Shown here: positions 17,615 through 27,543 of the stretch, piece after piece | Position numbering within the stretch: the first letter of the stretch is position 1 | Layout of the letters: each line of letters opens with the position of its first letter | Assembly (NCBI RefSeq): GCF_036173125.1 | Contig: NZ_CP108054.1 | Coordinates: forward strand, 682,001 to 746,000 | DNA: 64,000 bases | Reading direction: 5' to 3' | Source: Streptomyces sp. NBC_00286 | Lineage (GTDB): Bacteria; Actinomycetota; Actinomycetes; Streptomycetales; Streptomycetaceae | Notes under the pieces: generated by a model | The model's input: only the letters and a program-made list of their open reading frames with translations | What the model was told of the DNA's origin: nothing | The model's database searches: none | Position numbers and translations under genes: made by a program

Positions 17615-17650
17615 GTCCGGGCGGACCGTGGTCAAGTCCGGTCGGACCGT
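17615..17650. promoter_or_regulatory. Twin GTCCG-NN-CGGACCGT operators upstream of ohyA
   Basis: GTCCGGGCGGACCGT (17615-17629) and GTCCGGTCGGACCGT (17636-17650) are dyads repeated at 21-bp spacing, two helical turns, about 100 bases upstream of the oleate hydratase ATG. This is the typical footprint of a dimer-of-dimers repressor such as TetR. The protein is unknown. Confidence 0.5.
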
Positions 17651-17746
17651 AAGGCGGTGACCATCGGCCCAGTGACGGCGGTCGCGGCGTAGGAAACCGT
17701 GGGTGACGTGATTCCCGATCGACGGGCGAGGACGAGGAGCTGTGTG

Positions 17747-19318
17747 ATGGCGAAGGCGTATCTGGTGGGCAGCGGCATCGCGGCGCTGTCCGCGGCCACG
17801 TTCCTGATCCGCGACGGTGGATTCGACGGAACGGACATCCACCTCTTCGAAGGGCAGCGGAACATCGGCGGCAGCCTGGACGCGGGCGGCACGGCGAACA
17901 CCGGCTACACCATGCGTGGCGGGCGGATGTTCGAGGCCGAGTACCGCTGCACGTACGACCTGCTGTCCGGCATCCCCACCCTGGACGACCCGTCGGTGTC
18001 GGTGACGCAGGAGATCCTGGCCGGGCACGAGGAGTTCGCCTGGGACGACATCGCCCGCCTCGTCGGCGGCGACGGGAAGATCGTCGACACCCGCTCGATG
18101 GGGTTCACCGAACACGACCGCCTGGACCTGGTGCGCTGCCTGGCCGCCCCCGAGGGACACCTGGACGGCAAGCGGATCACCGACTGCTTCGGCGAGCACT
18201 TCTTCACCACGAACTTCTGGTTCCTGTGGTGCACCACATTCGCCTTCCAGCCCTGGCACAGCGCCATCGAGTTCCGCCGCTACCTCAGGCGCTTCATCCA
18301 CCTTCTCCCCGAGTTCGCCTCCCTGTCCGGCATCCACCGCACCCGCTACAACCAGTACGACTCCATCGTGCGCCCCCTGACCGCCTGGCTGCGCGAACGG
18401 GGCGTCACCGTCCACACCGGCTGCCATGTCACCGACCTCGGGCTCGCGCCGGGACGCCGGAGCACCACGGTCACCACCATCTACCTCTCCCGGGCCGGCC
18501 ACGACGAGAAGATCGCCGTGTCCCTCGAGGACCTGGTCCTGGTCACCAACGGTTCCATGACCGACGCCTCCAGCTTCGGCTCGCACACCGCCGCACCGCC
18601 CCCGCATCCCCACCGCTCGGACGCCTGGCTGCTGTGGCACCGCCTGGCCAGGGGACGCGACGACTTCGGCAATCCGGACGCCTTCGACAAGCACGTCAAG
18701 GAGTCCCGCTTCGAGTCGTTCACCGTCACCACCAAGGATCCCGCCTTCCTGGACGCCCTGGAGAAGTTCAGCGGCCGCGAGACCGGCCGGGGCGGCCTGA
18801 TGACCTTCACCGACTCCAACTGGCTGCTCACCATCGTCGCCAACCGCCAGCCCGTCTACCCCGACCAGCCCGAGGGCGTCTCCGTCTGGTGGGGCTACGG
18901 CCTGCATCCCGGCCGAGCCGGCAACCACACCCCCAAGCCGATGACGATGTGCTCCGGTCGGGAGATCCTCGAAGAGGTCCTGCACCACCTGCCGTTCGAC
19001 GAAGCGGTGGCTGCCCGTGTCCTTCAGACCTCCACCGTCGTGCCCTGCCTGATGCCGTACGCCACCAGCCAGTTCCTGGCCCGCCGCCGCGACGACCGGC
19101 CCGCGGTCGTGCCCGAGGGGTCGGTCAACCTCGCCTTCATCGGCCAGTTCGCCAACGTGCCCGACGACGTCGTCTTCACCGTCGAGTACTCCGTACGCAC
19201 CGCCTGGACAGCCGTGGCTCAACTCCTCGGCCTTGATGGGCGACCGCCTGCCGTCTACAAGGGCCACCACGACCCCCACGTCCTGGCCGCCGCCCTGGAG
19301 ACCATGCACCGCCGGTAA
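17747..19318 (+). CDS. ohyA: Oleate hydratase (myosin-cross-reactive antigen family)
   Basis: 523 residues. FAD motif near the N-terminus (AYLVGSGIAALSAA, then EGQRNIGGSLD). Family-specific blocks follow: YTMRGGRMFEAEYRCTYDLL at about 54-73, TTNFWFLWCTTFAFQPWHS near 155-175, TFTDSNWLLTIVANRQP, and the C-terminal FIGQFANVPDDVVFTVEYS. FAD-containing hydratases of this family add water to cis-9 double bonds of free fatty acids (oleate to 10-hydroxystearate) and help detoxify unsaturated fatty acids. GAGGAGC precedes the ATG at 17747. Confidence 0.93.
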   Translation: MAKAYLVGSGIAALSAATFLIRDGGFDGTDIHLFEGQRNIGGSLDAGGTANTGYTMRGGRMFEAEYRCTYDLLSGIPTLDDPSVSVTQEILAGHEEFAWDDIARLVGGDGKIVDTRSMGFTEHDRLDLVRCLAAPEGHLDGKRITDCFGEHFFTTNFWFLWCTTFAFQPWHSAIEFRRYLRRFIHLLPEFASLSGIHRTRYNQYDSIVRPLTAWLRERGVTVHTGCHVTDLGLAPGRRSTTVTTIYLSRAGHDEKIAVSLEDLVLVTNGSMTDASSFGSHTAAPPPHPHRSDAWLLWHRLARGRDDFGNPDAFDKHVKESRFESFTVTTKDPAFLDALEKFSGRETGRGGLMTFTDSNWLLTIVANRQPVYPDQPEGVSVWWGYGLHPGRAGNHTPKPMTMCSGREILEEVLHHLPFDEAVAARVLQTSTVVPCLMPYATSQFLARRRDDRPAVVPEGSVNLAFIGQFANVPDDVVFTVEYSVRTAWTAVAQLLGLDGRPPAVYKGHHDPHVLAAALETMHRR

Positions 19319-19408
19319 CCGCGTGGGGCGATCGACTTACGCATTCGGGTGGCGTCGGGCCCATACCGCCGCGTGTGTGTCGGGCCGCCCGCTGCCGGCC
19401 GGACCGGG

Positions 19409-20587
19409 TCAGCGGGTGCGAGCCGCCTCCCCAGGGGTGAGGGGGATGCGCCAGCACAGGCGGGTACCGCCTTCGGGGCGGTCGGCGACCTCGAACGTGC
19501 CGCCGAGCTTCTCCGCGCGGCGGCGCAGATTGGTCAGGCCGCTGCTTCGGGTGGGCCGGCCCAGACCGCGACCGTTGTCGGTGACGTCCAGGCGCAGTTC
19601 GTCTCCGGCGTGGACGGCGACCCAGGCAGCGGTGGCGTGGGCATGGCGGGCGACGTTGGACAGGGCCTCACGCAGCACGGCGAGCAGGTGCGCGGCGGTT
19701 TCGTCGGGCAGGGCGGCGTCGACGGGGCCGCCGAACTCCACCGAGGGTGCGAAGCCGAGCCGGTCCTGTGCGGTCGAGGTCTCGTCGAGGACCTGGGAGC
19801 GGAGGCTCGCCGCCTTCTGGGTGGGCTGGTTGAGGTTGAAGATGGTGCCGCGCAACTCCCGGATGGTGGCGTCGAGTTCGCCGATGACCGTGTGGATCCG
19901 CGTCGCGGCGTCGGGGCGGGTGATGCGAGCGGTGATGCTCTGCAGCGCGAGGCCGGCACCGAAGACCCTCTGGATGACCATGTCGTGCAGGTCGCCGGCA
20001 ATGCGGTCGCGGTCGGCCATCACCTCGCGGTCGGCGCGGGCGGCGGCCAACTCGGCCTGGGCGACCAGCTGGTGGGTGATGTCCCGCGCCACCGTCGAGA
20101 AGCCGATCAGGGCCCCTTCCGCATCGCGCATCGGCGAGACGGTGACCGCCACGTCGACGTCCGTGCCGTCGGTACGGCGCCAGCGGCTCTGGTAGGAGTC
20201 GGCGTGCCCTTCGGAACGGATCTGCTCCACCACTGCCTGGAAGACGTGGAAGGCCGCGTCGGGCATGAGCGTGTCGATGGTCTGGCCGACGATGTGCTGC
20301 TCGGTGTGGCCGAACAGCCGCTGGGCGCCGGGGTTCCAGGTCTGGATGAGGTGAGTGGGGCCGACCGAGATCATGGCGTCGTCGGAGGAGGCCACGATGG
20401 CTGCGAGCCTGGCTTCGGCGCGACGGGCGGCCTCCAGCTCGGTGTGCAGGGCTATCAGGCCGCGGTTGGTGTCGTCCAGCTCCTGGCTCAGCTCGTCCAC
20501 CAACTGTGCGCGGCGCGCCAGTTCGGCCTGCTGCGCGGCCGCGTCGTCCGTACCGTCGGCGGTCCGGAGGCCAGATACGTCCCCCAT
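19409..20587 (-). CDS. PAS-domain histidine kinase, DosS/NarX type (HisKA_3)
   Basis: 392 residues: coiled coil at about 18-60, PAS fold at 57-175 (WNPGAQRLFGHTEQHIVGQT, then GFSTVARDITHQL), then HisKA_3 with phospho-acceptor His201 (DRDRIAGDLHDMVIQRVFGAG) and a C-terminal ATPase (EALSNVARHAHA, DNGRGL, GLTNLRRRAEKLGG). The kinase core is close to that of 11146-12885, but GAF domains are replaced by PAS. No response regulator is adjacent. An in-frame ATG at 20629 overlaps the upstream stop, so it could instead start there and be translationally coupled to the phosphatase gene. Confidence 0.88.
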   Translation of the reverse strand: MGDVSGLRTADGTDDAAAQQAELARRAQLVDELSQELDDTNRGLIALHTELEAARRAEARLAAIVASSDDAMISVGPTHLIQTWNPGAQRLFGHTEQHIVGQTIDTLMPDAAFHVFQAVVEQIRSEGHADSYQSRWRRTDGTDVDVAVTVSPMRDAEGALIGFSTVARDITHQLVAQAELAAARADREVMADRDRIAGDLHDMVIQRVFGAGLALQSITARITRPDAATRIHTVIGELDATIRELRGTIFNLNQPTQKAASLRSQVLDETSTAQDRLGFAPSVEFGGPVDAALPDETAAHLLAVLREALSNVARHAHATAAWVAVHAGDELRLDVTDNGRGLGRPTRSSGLTNLRRRAEKLGGTFEVADRPEGGTRLCWRIPLTPGEAARTR

Positions 20588-20625
20588 GTCTGACCGCCCT
20601 TCGCGTGGTGACGAGAACCGGTTCA

Positions 20626-21657
20626 TCATGCCATGGCGGTGACTTGGCGGACCACGAGCACGGTGGCGTCGTCGGTGGCCCGGCCGTACTCGCGGTGGAG
20701 CACGGCGGCGATGATCGCCGGATGGTGGTCCAGCAGGCGCGGGTGGTCCTCCAGGCTCCAGGCGGAGCGGATGCCGTCGGAGACCAGGATGAGGGTCGAT
20801 CCGGGCTCCCACGGACCGTGTTGAAGGCGGACGGTGGGAACGGACAGTTGGGTGCCGAGGGTGCCGGGGCGGTCCAGCAGGTGGGCGGACCGGCCGCCGG
20901 TGACGACCCGTCCGGTGATGTTGCCGACGGCCGCGTAGGTGAGCTCGCCACGCCCAGGGTCGATCAGGCACGCGCCCAGGACGCCGCCGCGGGTGGCGCG
21001 CATCACCTCGTGGGCGTGCCGGACGAGCCGGTCGAGGTCGGTGACGGCAGCGCCTTCGAACGTGGTGATCGCGGCCCAGGCCGCTGCGGCGGCTCCCGGG
21101 CCGTGGCCCAGTCCGTCGACGACCAGGGCGGCTGTGGGTGAGCCGGGCGCGACCGCCCAGGCGTCCCCGGACTCGCCGTCGCCGCCGAGAGGCACGTTGA
21201 CCCCGCCGAAGAGCCACCCCGTGGGCCCGGCCGGTGCAGGGGCGCCAAGCCGGGCGTAGACGACGGTGCCGCGGCGGGTGGCGTACCAGTCGAACTCGGC
21301 GGCGTTCCGCCTGACCACGTTCAGCCCTGCCTTCAGACCGCCCCCGCGAGACGAGGGCAGCGCGACGGGCGAGGCCGCCCCGGCCAACGGGGGGAGTGCA
21401 GCGGCGGTCATCCCCGGGCCATGGTCGACGGACAGCAACTCGATCCCGTCGCAGGCCTTCCGGGCCAGCACGTACCCGCCCGGGTGGGCGTGCCGGAGCA
21501 GATTGGTGCCCAGCTCGGTGGCCACCAGCTCGGCCACGCCCGGGCGCACCGCGTGCTGTCCGGCGGCCATGCGGGCCACCGCACGGCGCAGGGCGCCGAC
21601 GTCCTCCTCGGCCGCGACGGCATGGCGGCGATGTTCGCTCTCGCTCAGGGCCGCCAC
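20626..21657 (-). CDS. RsbT-like ATPase fused to SpoIIE/RsbX-type PP2C phosphatase
   Basis: 343 residues in two parts. Residues about 15-135 are a HATPase of the RsbT/RsbW type (AELVATELGTNLLRHAHPGG, then SVDHGPGM). Residues about 145-343 are a small PP2C domain (ALVVDGLGHGPGAA, TYAAVGNITGR, TLILVSDGIRSAW, DDATVLVVRQ). It follows rsbT after 13 bases in the same operon, where RsbX-type phosphatases reset the stressosome by dephosphorylating RsbS and RsbR. It would do the same here. Confidence 0.88.
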   Translation of the reverse strand: MAALSESEHRRHAVAAEEDVGALRRAVARMAAGQHAVRPGVAELVATELGTNLLRHAHPGGYVLARKACDGIELLSVDHGPGMTAAALPPLAGAASPVALPSSRGGGLKAGLNVVRRNAAEFDWYATRRGTVVYARLGAPAPAGPTGWLFGGVNVPLGGDGESGDAWAVAPGSPTAALVVDGLGHGPGAAAAAWAAITTFEGAAVTDLDRLVRHAHEVMRATRGGVLGACLIDPGRGELTYAAVGNITGRVVTGGRSAHLLDRPGTLGTQLSVPTVRLQHGPWEPGSTLILVSDGIRSAWSLEDHPRLLDHHPAIIAAVLHREYGRATDDATVLVVRQVTAMA

Positions 21658-21670
21658 ACCCTTACCCCCC

Positions 21671-22102
21671 TCACCGCTGCCATTTCACGATCACCACGGT
21701 CGTACCCGACCCGGCGGCAGAGGTGAGGGTCATGTCGTCCACCAGCCGCCGCGCCCCCGGCAGGCCCAATCCCATGCTGCCCCGGGTGCTGAAGCCATCG
21801 GTCAGCGCCGCGTCGATGTCCTCGATGCCCGGACCGTCGTCGGCGAACGTGGCTCGCACACCCCGCCGACTCTGCCGCTGCACCTGCTCGACGGTGACCC
21901 GGCCACGTCGGCCGGTTGCGTAGTTGAGGATGTTGCGGGCCAGCTCGCTGCCGGCCGTGATCAGCTTGGTCGCGTCCACCAGGTTGAGCCCCACTGCCTC
22001 GGCCTCGGTGCGCAGCACCTTGCGGACGCGGATCAGGTCGGACTCGTCGATGATGTCGAAGACGGACGGTTCCCTGTCCGTCACAGCACCAGCGGCGGTC
22101 AC
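21671..22102 (-). CDS. rsbT: Serine/threonine kinase RsbT (stressosome switch)
   Basis: 143 residues of the GHKL ATPase fold: N-box ELARNILNYATG, G1 box ADDGPGI, G2 box GSMGLGLPGARRLVDDM. In Bacillus, RsbT is held by the RsbR/RsbS stressosome and on stress phosphorylates both, then leaves to activate a downstream phosphatase. Its first codon overlaps the end of rsbS by four bases (ATGA), so they are translationally coupled. Confidence 0.92.
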   Translation of the reverse strand: MTAAGAVTDREPSVFDIIDESDLIRVRKVLRTEAEAVGLNLVDATKLITAGSELARNILNYATGRRGRVTVEQVQRQSRRGVRATFADDGPGIEDIDAALTDGFSTRGSMGLGLPGARRLVDDMTLTSAAGSGTTVVIVKWQR

Positions 22103-22485
22103 GGGCGATCCGTACCGGTATCGGCGCGTCGCAGCCGCTCCAGCAGAGCCAGGCCCTGTTCGGCGTTGAGCGCAGTGTCCAGATGCCCCATCGGCACGCC
22201 GAGTTCCACCAGGGTGATGGCGACCGCCGGCTGTATCCCCACCACGGCCGCCTGCGCCCCCAGCAGCCGGACCATTGCCACGATCCTCGCCAGTACCCGG
22301 GCGATGAACGAGTCGACCACGCTCAGCCGGCTGACATCGATGAGCATGCCCGACGCACCGGTGCGCGCGACCTCCCGGGTGAGCTGCTCCTCGATCTGTA
22401 TCACCGTGGTGTCGTCCAAGTCGCCGTGCAACGCGACCAGGAGCGTGTCACCGATCTTCATGACCGGAACCACGTCTTCGGTCAC
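22099..22485 (-). CDS. rsbS: Stressosome STAS protein RsbS
   Basis: 128 residues, a single STAS domain. Ser59 in [14 protein letters not shown] is at exactly the position phosphorylated in Bacillus RsbS. It starts four bases before the end of rsbR (ATGA overlap) and ends four bases inside rsbT. Structural subunit of the stressosome core with RsbR. Confidence 0.92.
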   Translation of the reverse strand: MTEDVVPVMKIGDTLLVALHGDLDDTTVIQIEEQLTREVARTGASGMLIDVSRLSVVDSFIARVLARIVAMVRLLGAQAAVVGIQPAVAITLVELGVPMGHLDTALNAEQGLALLERLRRADTGTDRP

Positions 22486-23702
22486 TGCGACTCCCCCGAC
22501 GTCAGCGCCCGGGCGGCCGCCGCTGCGGTCCCGGCCCGCTCGGCCAGCACCGCCAACGCCAGCTGCAAGGCGTCCTGCAACGTGTTACGGGAGCGCAGGC
22601 GTCCCATGTCGATGCCCAGGTGCACCATGGACTGGGCCGTCTCTGGCCGCACCCCGCTCATGATGCTCACCGTCCCCATCAGGGCGGCCGCCTGCACCGT
22701 CTTCAGCAGATGCTGGGCGACCTGGGTGTCGATGGTGGGCACCCCGCTGATGTCCAGGATGGCCACCTCGGCCTGGGTCTGCGCGATCTTCTCCAGCAAG
22801 CCCTCGGTCAGCCGAGTGGCCCGCAGCGTGTCCAGTGTGCCGATGATCGGCAGCGCCAGCACCTTGTCCCACACCTGGATCACCGGCGTGGACAGCTCCA
22901 GGATCTCGTCGCGCTGCCGCAGCAGCCGCTGCTCGGTCTCCCGGCGCTCGGTGACGTCCCGGATCGCCGCCGCCACGAGCGTCCCCTCGGCGGTCTCCAG
23001 CGGACTCAGGCTGATCTCGACGGGGAACTCGGTGCCGTCCCGGCGCATCCCGGACAGCTCCAGCCCCGCCCCCATCGGCCGCAGCCGGGGATCGGCGAGG
23101 AAGCCGGAGCGGTGGCCGACGTGGCGGTCGCGGAACCGCGGCGGCACCAGCACCTCGATCTCCCGGCCCACCAACTCGGCCCGTTCGAAGCCGAACAGCG
23201 CCTCCACTTGTCGGTTGACGAGGACGATCCGCGCGTCCGATCCCACGATCACCATCGCGTCCGGGGCCGACTCCAGCAGCCCATGGAACAGCGACTCGGC
23301 CCGCGCGCTCTCCGTGACGTCCCGGAAGACCTTGACGAAGCCGCTCACCGCACCGTGCTCGCCGCGCACCGGCGTCAGGGAGATGTGGGCCAGGAATCGC
23401 TCGCCGCCCTTGCGGACCCGCCAGCCCTGGAACTCCCGCCGCCCGTCCTGGCGGGCGGACTCCAGTTCCTGCTCCATCAACCCGGCGCCGCTGTCTTCCT
23501 CGGTGTGAAGCACCGACACCAACTGCCCCAGCATCTCGGGCTCCGCGTAGCCAGTCATCGCCTGGGCACTGCGGCTCCAGCGGACCACCTCACCTCCCGG
23601 CCCCAGCTTGACGACGGCATGGTCCGTGACCGCGTCCAGCATCGTCTCAAGATCACGCAGGCTCGCCGGCGGATCCTGGCTGCCTCCCGGTGGCGTCGTC
23701 AT
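22482..23702 (-). CDS. rsbR: RsbR-type stressosome sensor with two PAS domains
   Basis: 406 residues: PAS1 (about 18-130), PAS2 (about 140-255), a short helix, then a C-terminal STAS domain (about 270-390). The STAS carries [13 protein letters not shown], with the Thr matching Thr171 of B. subtilis RsbRA; the second site (Thr205 there) is a Ser in [12 protein letters not shown]. In Bacillus the sensor half is a globin-like fold; here tandem PAS domains take its place, so redox, small-ligand or light input is possible. First gene of the rsbR-rsbS-rsbT operon. Confidence 0.9.
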   Translation of the reverse strand: MTTPPGGSQDPPASLRDLETMLDAVTDHAVVKLGPGGEVVRWSRSAQAMTGYAEPEMLGQLVSVLHTEEDSGAGLMEQELESARQDGRREFQGWRVRKGGERFLAHISLTPVRGEHGAVSGFVKVFRDVTESARAESLFHGLLESAPDAMVIVGSDARIVLVNRQVEALFGFERAELVGREIEVLVPPRFRDRHVGHRSGFLADPRLRPMGAGLELSGMRRDGTEFPVEISLSPLETAEGTLVAAAIRDVTERRETEQRLLRQRDEILELSTPVIQVWDKVLALPIIGTLDTLRATRLTEGLLEKIAQTQAEVAILDISGVPTIDTQVAQHLLKTVQAAALMGTVSIMSGVRPETAQSMVHLGIDMGRLRSRNTLQDALQLALAVLAERAGTAAAAARALTSGESQ

Positions 23703-24447
23703 GCCCGGCCCCGCCCTTCCGCATCATCAATCCCCAAGCCGGGCCGCCTGCCTGGCGGCGCCCCTGATCCCCGGCGCGGCCGATGCTACCCGCGCCCCAC
23801 TGCAAACCGATCAGGAACCCGGCACACCGAACCGGTCAAAGGCAGCGCACCGCCAGCCATGGCATCGGCACAGGCAAGGCACCGGGCGCTGCCTCCGCAC
23901 CGCACATCCGGGACCGGCAACACCCCGACCGCCTCGGCGCGCCGCTGTTGACCGCTCTGGAAGCCCAGCGAACCGATACGTTCACCGCACTCCAAACTCT
24001 CGACACGGGTGTCAACGGCCGTGCAGTTCTGGCTCTTCGGCACTTTCCGTGAAGCGGACGATCTTGGGTTCCTGGCGGCGCGTTGTCAGTGGCTGAAGGC
24101 ACACTCCTGGCATGGATCACTCTTCGCGCGCTGTGTCTCGTTCAAGCCGAAGGTCTGCGGGCTGGGTGGAGTCCCTGGGTGGCCCGTTGAGGTTCCCCCG
24201 CTGTGCGGGAGGTGCTGACTAGCTGGTCAGGGCGGGTTGACGTGGTTTCAGGTTCACCGTGTGGTCCCCGACCGGTCCCCGAGCCGCTTCAGAAGCGCGC
24301 CTTACACCGGCCACCGGTGGCGCCCGACACCACGTGCCACCTCCACAGAGAACACCCCTTTCCGGGACACCTGCGCAGTCGACAAAGACCAGCCGCCTCC
24401 TGAGTCGCCGGGTACATGGATGCGGATCGCCCCTGTACGGTGCGTCG
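23703..24447. other. 745-bp intergenic region
   Basis: Upstream of rsbR and downstream of sugC. No frame has convincing coding character. It holds a stem-loop CCCGC-TGT-GCGGG near 24199-24213, a second dyad CTGACTAGCTGGTCAG next to it, and near 24030 a GGCTCTTCGGCACTTTCCGTGA segment that vaguely resembles an ISL3-type insertion-sequence end. The rsbR promoter must lie within it. Confidence 0.4.
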
Positions 24448-25638
24448 TCAGTCCGCCCTCACTGGATGCGTAAGGTTCGCTCCGGTCGCCGGGTCGAACA
24501 CGTGGGCCTTGGCCATGTCGACCTGCAGCTCCACGGGTTCGCCCTCGCGGGCACGCGTGGCGGCGTCCAGGCGGGCCACGATTTGCTGCCCGGCAGGGGC
24601 GCCGGTGTCACGCAGCCCCGAGTCCGTGGCGAGCTCCTCCAGTTCAGTCGTCGTCGCGGGCCCGCCCTCCGCGGTGAAGTAGACGTACACATCGGAGCCC
24701 AGCGACTCCAGTACCTCCACGGTGGCGGTGAAGGCCGGGCCCGTCCGGTCCCGGTCGTGCGCCAGGGCCGCGTCCTCGAATGCCTCCGGTCGCAGCCCGA
24801 TGATGACCTCGCGGGGCACCTTCTGCCGTTCCAGTGCCTGCCTCGTACGGTCGTCGAGCGGCAGATCGCCTACGGGAGAGCGCAGGACGCCGGTCTCCAG
24901 GGTGGCGTTCAGGAAGTTCATCGCCGGGGAGCCGATGAAGCCCGCGACGAAGATGTTGCGCGGGGAGTCGTACAGCTCGGCGGGTGCGCCGATCTGCTGA
25001 ACCAGGCCCTGCCGCATGACCACGACCCGGTCGCCGAGCGTCATCGCCTCGGTCTGGTCGTGGGTGACGTACACGGTGGTCGTGCCGAGACTCCGCTGCA
25101 GCCGGGAGATCTGGGTGCGCATCTGTACCCGGAGTTTGGCGTCCAGGTTGGACAGCGGCTCGTCCATCAGGAACGCCTTGGGGTCACGGACGATCGCCCG
25201 CCCCATGGCCACCCGCTGGCGCTGGCCGCCCGATAGGTTGGCGGGCTTGCGGTCCAGGTGCTCGGTGAGGTCGAGGATCTGGGCGGCTTGCTCCACCTTG
25301 GCGTTGACGGTGGCCTTGTCCACCTTGGCCAGGCGCAGCGGAAAGCCCATGTTCTCCCGGACGTTCATGTGCGGGTACAGGGCGTAGCTCTGGAACACCA
25401 TGGCGACGTCGCGTTCCTTGGGAGCGAGGTCGTTGACGACTCGGTCTCCGATGCGCAGGGTGCCCTCTGTGATGTCCTCAAGTCCGGCGATCATGTTCAG
25501 GGTGGTGGACTTGCCGCATCCGGACGGACCGACCAGGATCACGAACTCGCCGTCGGCGATGTCGAGGTCCACGTCCTTCACGGCGAGGGCTCCGTCGGGA
25601 AATCGCTTGGTGACTCCCTCAAGGATGATCTCGGCCAT
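24448..25638 (-). CDS. sugC: Trehalose/oligosaccharide ABC importer ATPase (SugC/MsiK type)
   Basis: 396 residues: Walker A GPSGCGKST, Q-loop FQSYALYPH, signature LSGGQRQRVAMG, Walker B AFLMDEP, H-loop VTHDQ, and a C-terminal OB-type regulatory domain from about 240. This is the MalK/SugC architecture. The adjacent permeases and LpqY-like lipoprotein point to trehalose uptake. It is last in a minus-strand operon, about 40 bases after sugB. Confidence 0.9.
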   Translation of the reverse strand: MAEIILEGVTKRFPDGALAVKDVDLDIADGEFVILVGPSGCGKSTTLNMIAGLEDITEGTLRIGDRVVNDLAPKERDVAMVFQSYALYPHMNVRENMGFPLRLAKVDKATVNAKVEQAAQILDLTEHLDRKPANLSGGQRQRVAMGRAIVRDPKAFLMDEPLSNLDAKLRVQMRTQISRLQRSLGTTTVYVTHDQTEAMTLGDRVVVMRQGLVQQIGAPAELYDSPRNIFVAGFIGSPAMNFLNATLETGVLRSPVGDLPLDDRTRQALERQKVPREVIIGLRPEAFEDAALAHDRDRTGPAFTATVEVLESLGSDVYVYFTAEGGPATTTELEELATDSGLRDTGAPAGQQIVARLDAATRAREGEPVELQVDMAKAHVFDPATGANLTHPVRAD

Positions 25639-25680
25639 GGGTGGTGCCTCCTTGCCTTCATGCCTTCCGGGTCGGCCCGT

Positions 25681-26514
25681 TCACCCCTTGACTGCCCCGG
25701 AGGTCAGTCCGGCGACGATCCGCCGCTGGAAGAACAGGACGAAAACGATGATGGGGATGGTGATCACCACGGCGGCGGCGGCGATCGACCCGGTGGGCTG
25801 CTGGAACTGCGAGCTCCCGGTGAAGAACGCGATCGCGGCGGGCACGGTGCGCGCGGACTCGGTGGACGTCAGCGAGATCGCGAACAGGAAGTCGTTCCAG
25901 CAGAAGATGAACACGAGAATGGCGGTGGTGAACACGCCCGGCGCGGCCAGCGGCACGATGACCATCCGGAAGGCCTGTGCGGGCGTCGCCCCGTCGACCT
26001 TGGCGGCCTTCTCCAGATCCCAGGGGATCTCCCGGAAGAACGCCGACAGGGTGTAGATCGCCAGCGGCAGGGAGAAGGTCATGTACGGGATGATCAGCCC
26101 GACCCAGGTGTCGAAGATCCCCACGATCCGCTCGATGTTGAACAGCGGTGACACCAGGGAGATCGGGGGGAACATGGCGATCAGCAGCGACATGCCGATG
26201 AGCACCCGCTTGCCGGGGAAGCGCAGCCTGGCCACCGCGTAGGCGGCCATGGTGCCCAGCGCGACCGCGATCACCGTGGCGATCAGGGCGATACCGATCG
26301 AGTTGATCAGTGCGCGGGTGAACTCGGAGGTGTCGAAGATGCCCCGGTAGTTCTCCAGGGTCCAGTCCCTGGGGATGTAGTTGCCGTCCGTGAGGGTGCT
26401 GGGATCCTTGAACGACAGCGCGGCGATCCACCACACCGGGAACAGCGCGTACAGCACCACCACCACGTTCATGACACCCCATCGGGCGGCATGTGTCTTT
26501 CCTACCGCGGCCAT
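25681..26514 (-). CDS. sugB: Sugar ABC transporter permease (MalG/SugB type)
   Basis: 277 residues, six predicted helices, with the EAA cytoplasmic loop [21 protein letters not shown] near residue 185 that docks on the ATPase. The ATG shares its A with the TGA of sugA, indicating translational coupling. Confidence 0.88.
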   Translation of the reverse strand: MAAVGKTHAARWGVMNVVVVLYALFPVWWIAALSFKDPSTLTDGNYIPRDWTLENYRGIFDTSEFTRALINSIGIALIATVIAVALGTMAAYAVARLRFPGKRVLIGMSLLIAMFPPISLVSPLFNIERIVGIFDTWVGLIIPYMTFSLPLAIYTLSAFFREIPWDLEKAAKVDGATPAQAFRMVIVPLAAPGVFTTAILVFIFCWNDFLFAISLTSTESARTVPAAIAFFTGSSQFQQPTGSIAAAAVVITIPIIVFVLFFQRRIVAGLTSGAVKG

Positions 26515-27473
26515 CAGCGCTTCACCTCCGCGCCCGGTGCGGCGGCGCCGAACAGTTTGACGAAGGTGAAGGCGATGATCGCGACGCAGATGAAGATCAG
26601 CACCGAGATCGCCGACCCGATGCCCAGGTTCAGCGCGGTGAACAGGTTGTCGTAGCCGAGGATCGACAAGGAGCCCGTGTCCTGGGCGCCGGCGGTCAGG
26701 ATGTAGATGTTGTCGAAGATCCTGAACGCGTCCAGGGTGCGGAAGAGCAGTGCCACCAGGATGGCCGGTTTCATCAGCGGCAGCATGATCTTGGTGAAGC
26801 GCTGCCAGGCCGTGGCACCGTCCACCATGGCCGCCTTCAGGGTCTCCTCGGGCACCAGCGCGAGGCCCGCGAGCAGCAGCAGGGCCATGAACGGCGTCGT
26901 CTTCCACACCTCGGCGAGGATGATCAGCCACAGGGCGGGCCACTGCTCTGTCAGGGGGGCCTCTCCGCTGGGCAACAGCTCGGCGAGGTAGCCGAGCTCC
27001 GGGGTCCAGGCGTACTGCCAGGAGAAGGCGGCGACGACGGTGACGATCCCGTACGGGACGAGGACTGAGGTGCGTACGGTGCCGCGCCAGAAGATCGTGC
27101 GGTGCATCACCAGGGCGAGCCCCATACCGAGGACCAGTTCGATCGCCACGGACACGGCGGTGATGAACAGCGTGACCCAGAAGGCGTCCCACCAGAACGG
27201 GGAGGACAGCACCGCCCCGTAGTTGCTCAGGCCCACGAACTCCGCCCGTCCGGGGAAGCGCAGGTCGTACCGCTGGAGGGACAGATAGACGGCGTACCCG
27301 ATGGGGTAGGCGGTCACGGCGATCATGACGACGACGGCGGGCGCGCAGAGCAGCCAGCCGAGCCGCCGCTCCTGCCTGGCGCCCGCCGAAAGTGCCGCCC
27401 GGTCCGGCCCTGCCTGCTGCGTCTCCGCCTCGGGGGGCGGCGGAGCTCCGGCCGGTTGCGCCCGCGTGCTCAT
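26514..27473 (-). CDS. sugA: Sugar ABC transporter permease (MalF/SugA type)
   Basis: 319 residues. After a Pro/Ala-rich N-terminus come six helices and the EAA loop [20 protein letters not shown] near residue 225. Starts 70 bases after the binding-protein gene. With sugB it forms the membrane channel. Confidence 0.88.
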   Translation of the reverse strand: MSTRAQPAGAPPPPEAETQQAGPDRAALSAGARQERRLGWLLCAPAVVVMIAVTAYPIGYAVYLSLQRYDLRFPGRAEFVGLSNYGAVLSSPFWWDAFWVTLFITAVSVAIELVLGMGLALVMHRTIFWRGTVRTSVLVPYGIVTVVAAFSWQYAWTPELGYLAELLPSGEAPLTEQWPALWLIILAEVWKTTPFMALLLLAGLALVPEETLKAAMVDGATAWQRFTKIMLPLMKPAILVALLFRTLDAFRIFDNIYILTAGAQDTGSLSILGYDNLFTALNLGIGSAISVLIFICVAIIAFTFVKLFGAAAPGAEVKR

Positions 27474-27543
27474 CTCGGGCCGTCCGAGGACGAGGCCCGC
27501 GCACCGCGGCGCCGGCTGACGGAGTGGTGCGGGAGGAGGTGGT

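Noticed and set aside
17390..19309. 639-codon minus-strand frame opposite oleate hydratase
   Set aside because: No domain, and runs across the end of the STAS gene; shadow of the real gene.
24180..24240. tRNA-like or structured RNA near the two stem-loops
   Set aside because: The stems do not assemble into a cloverleaf or any RNA family I recognise.
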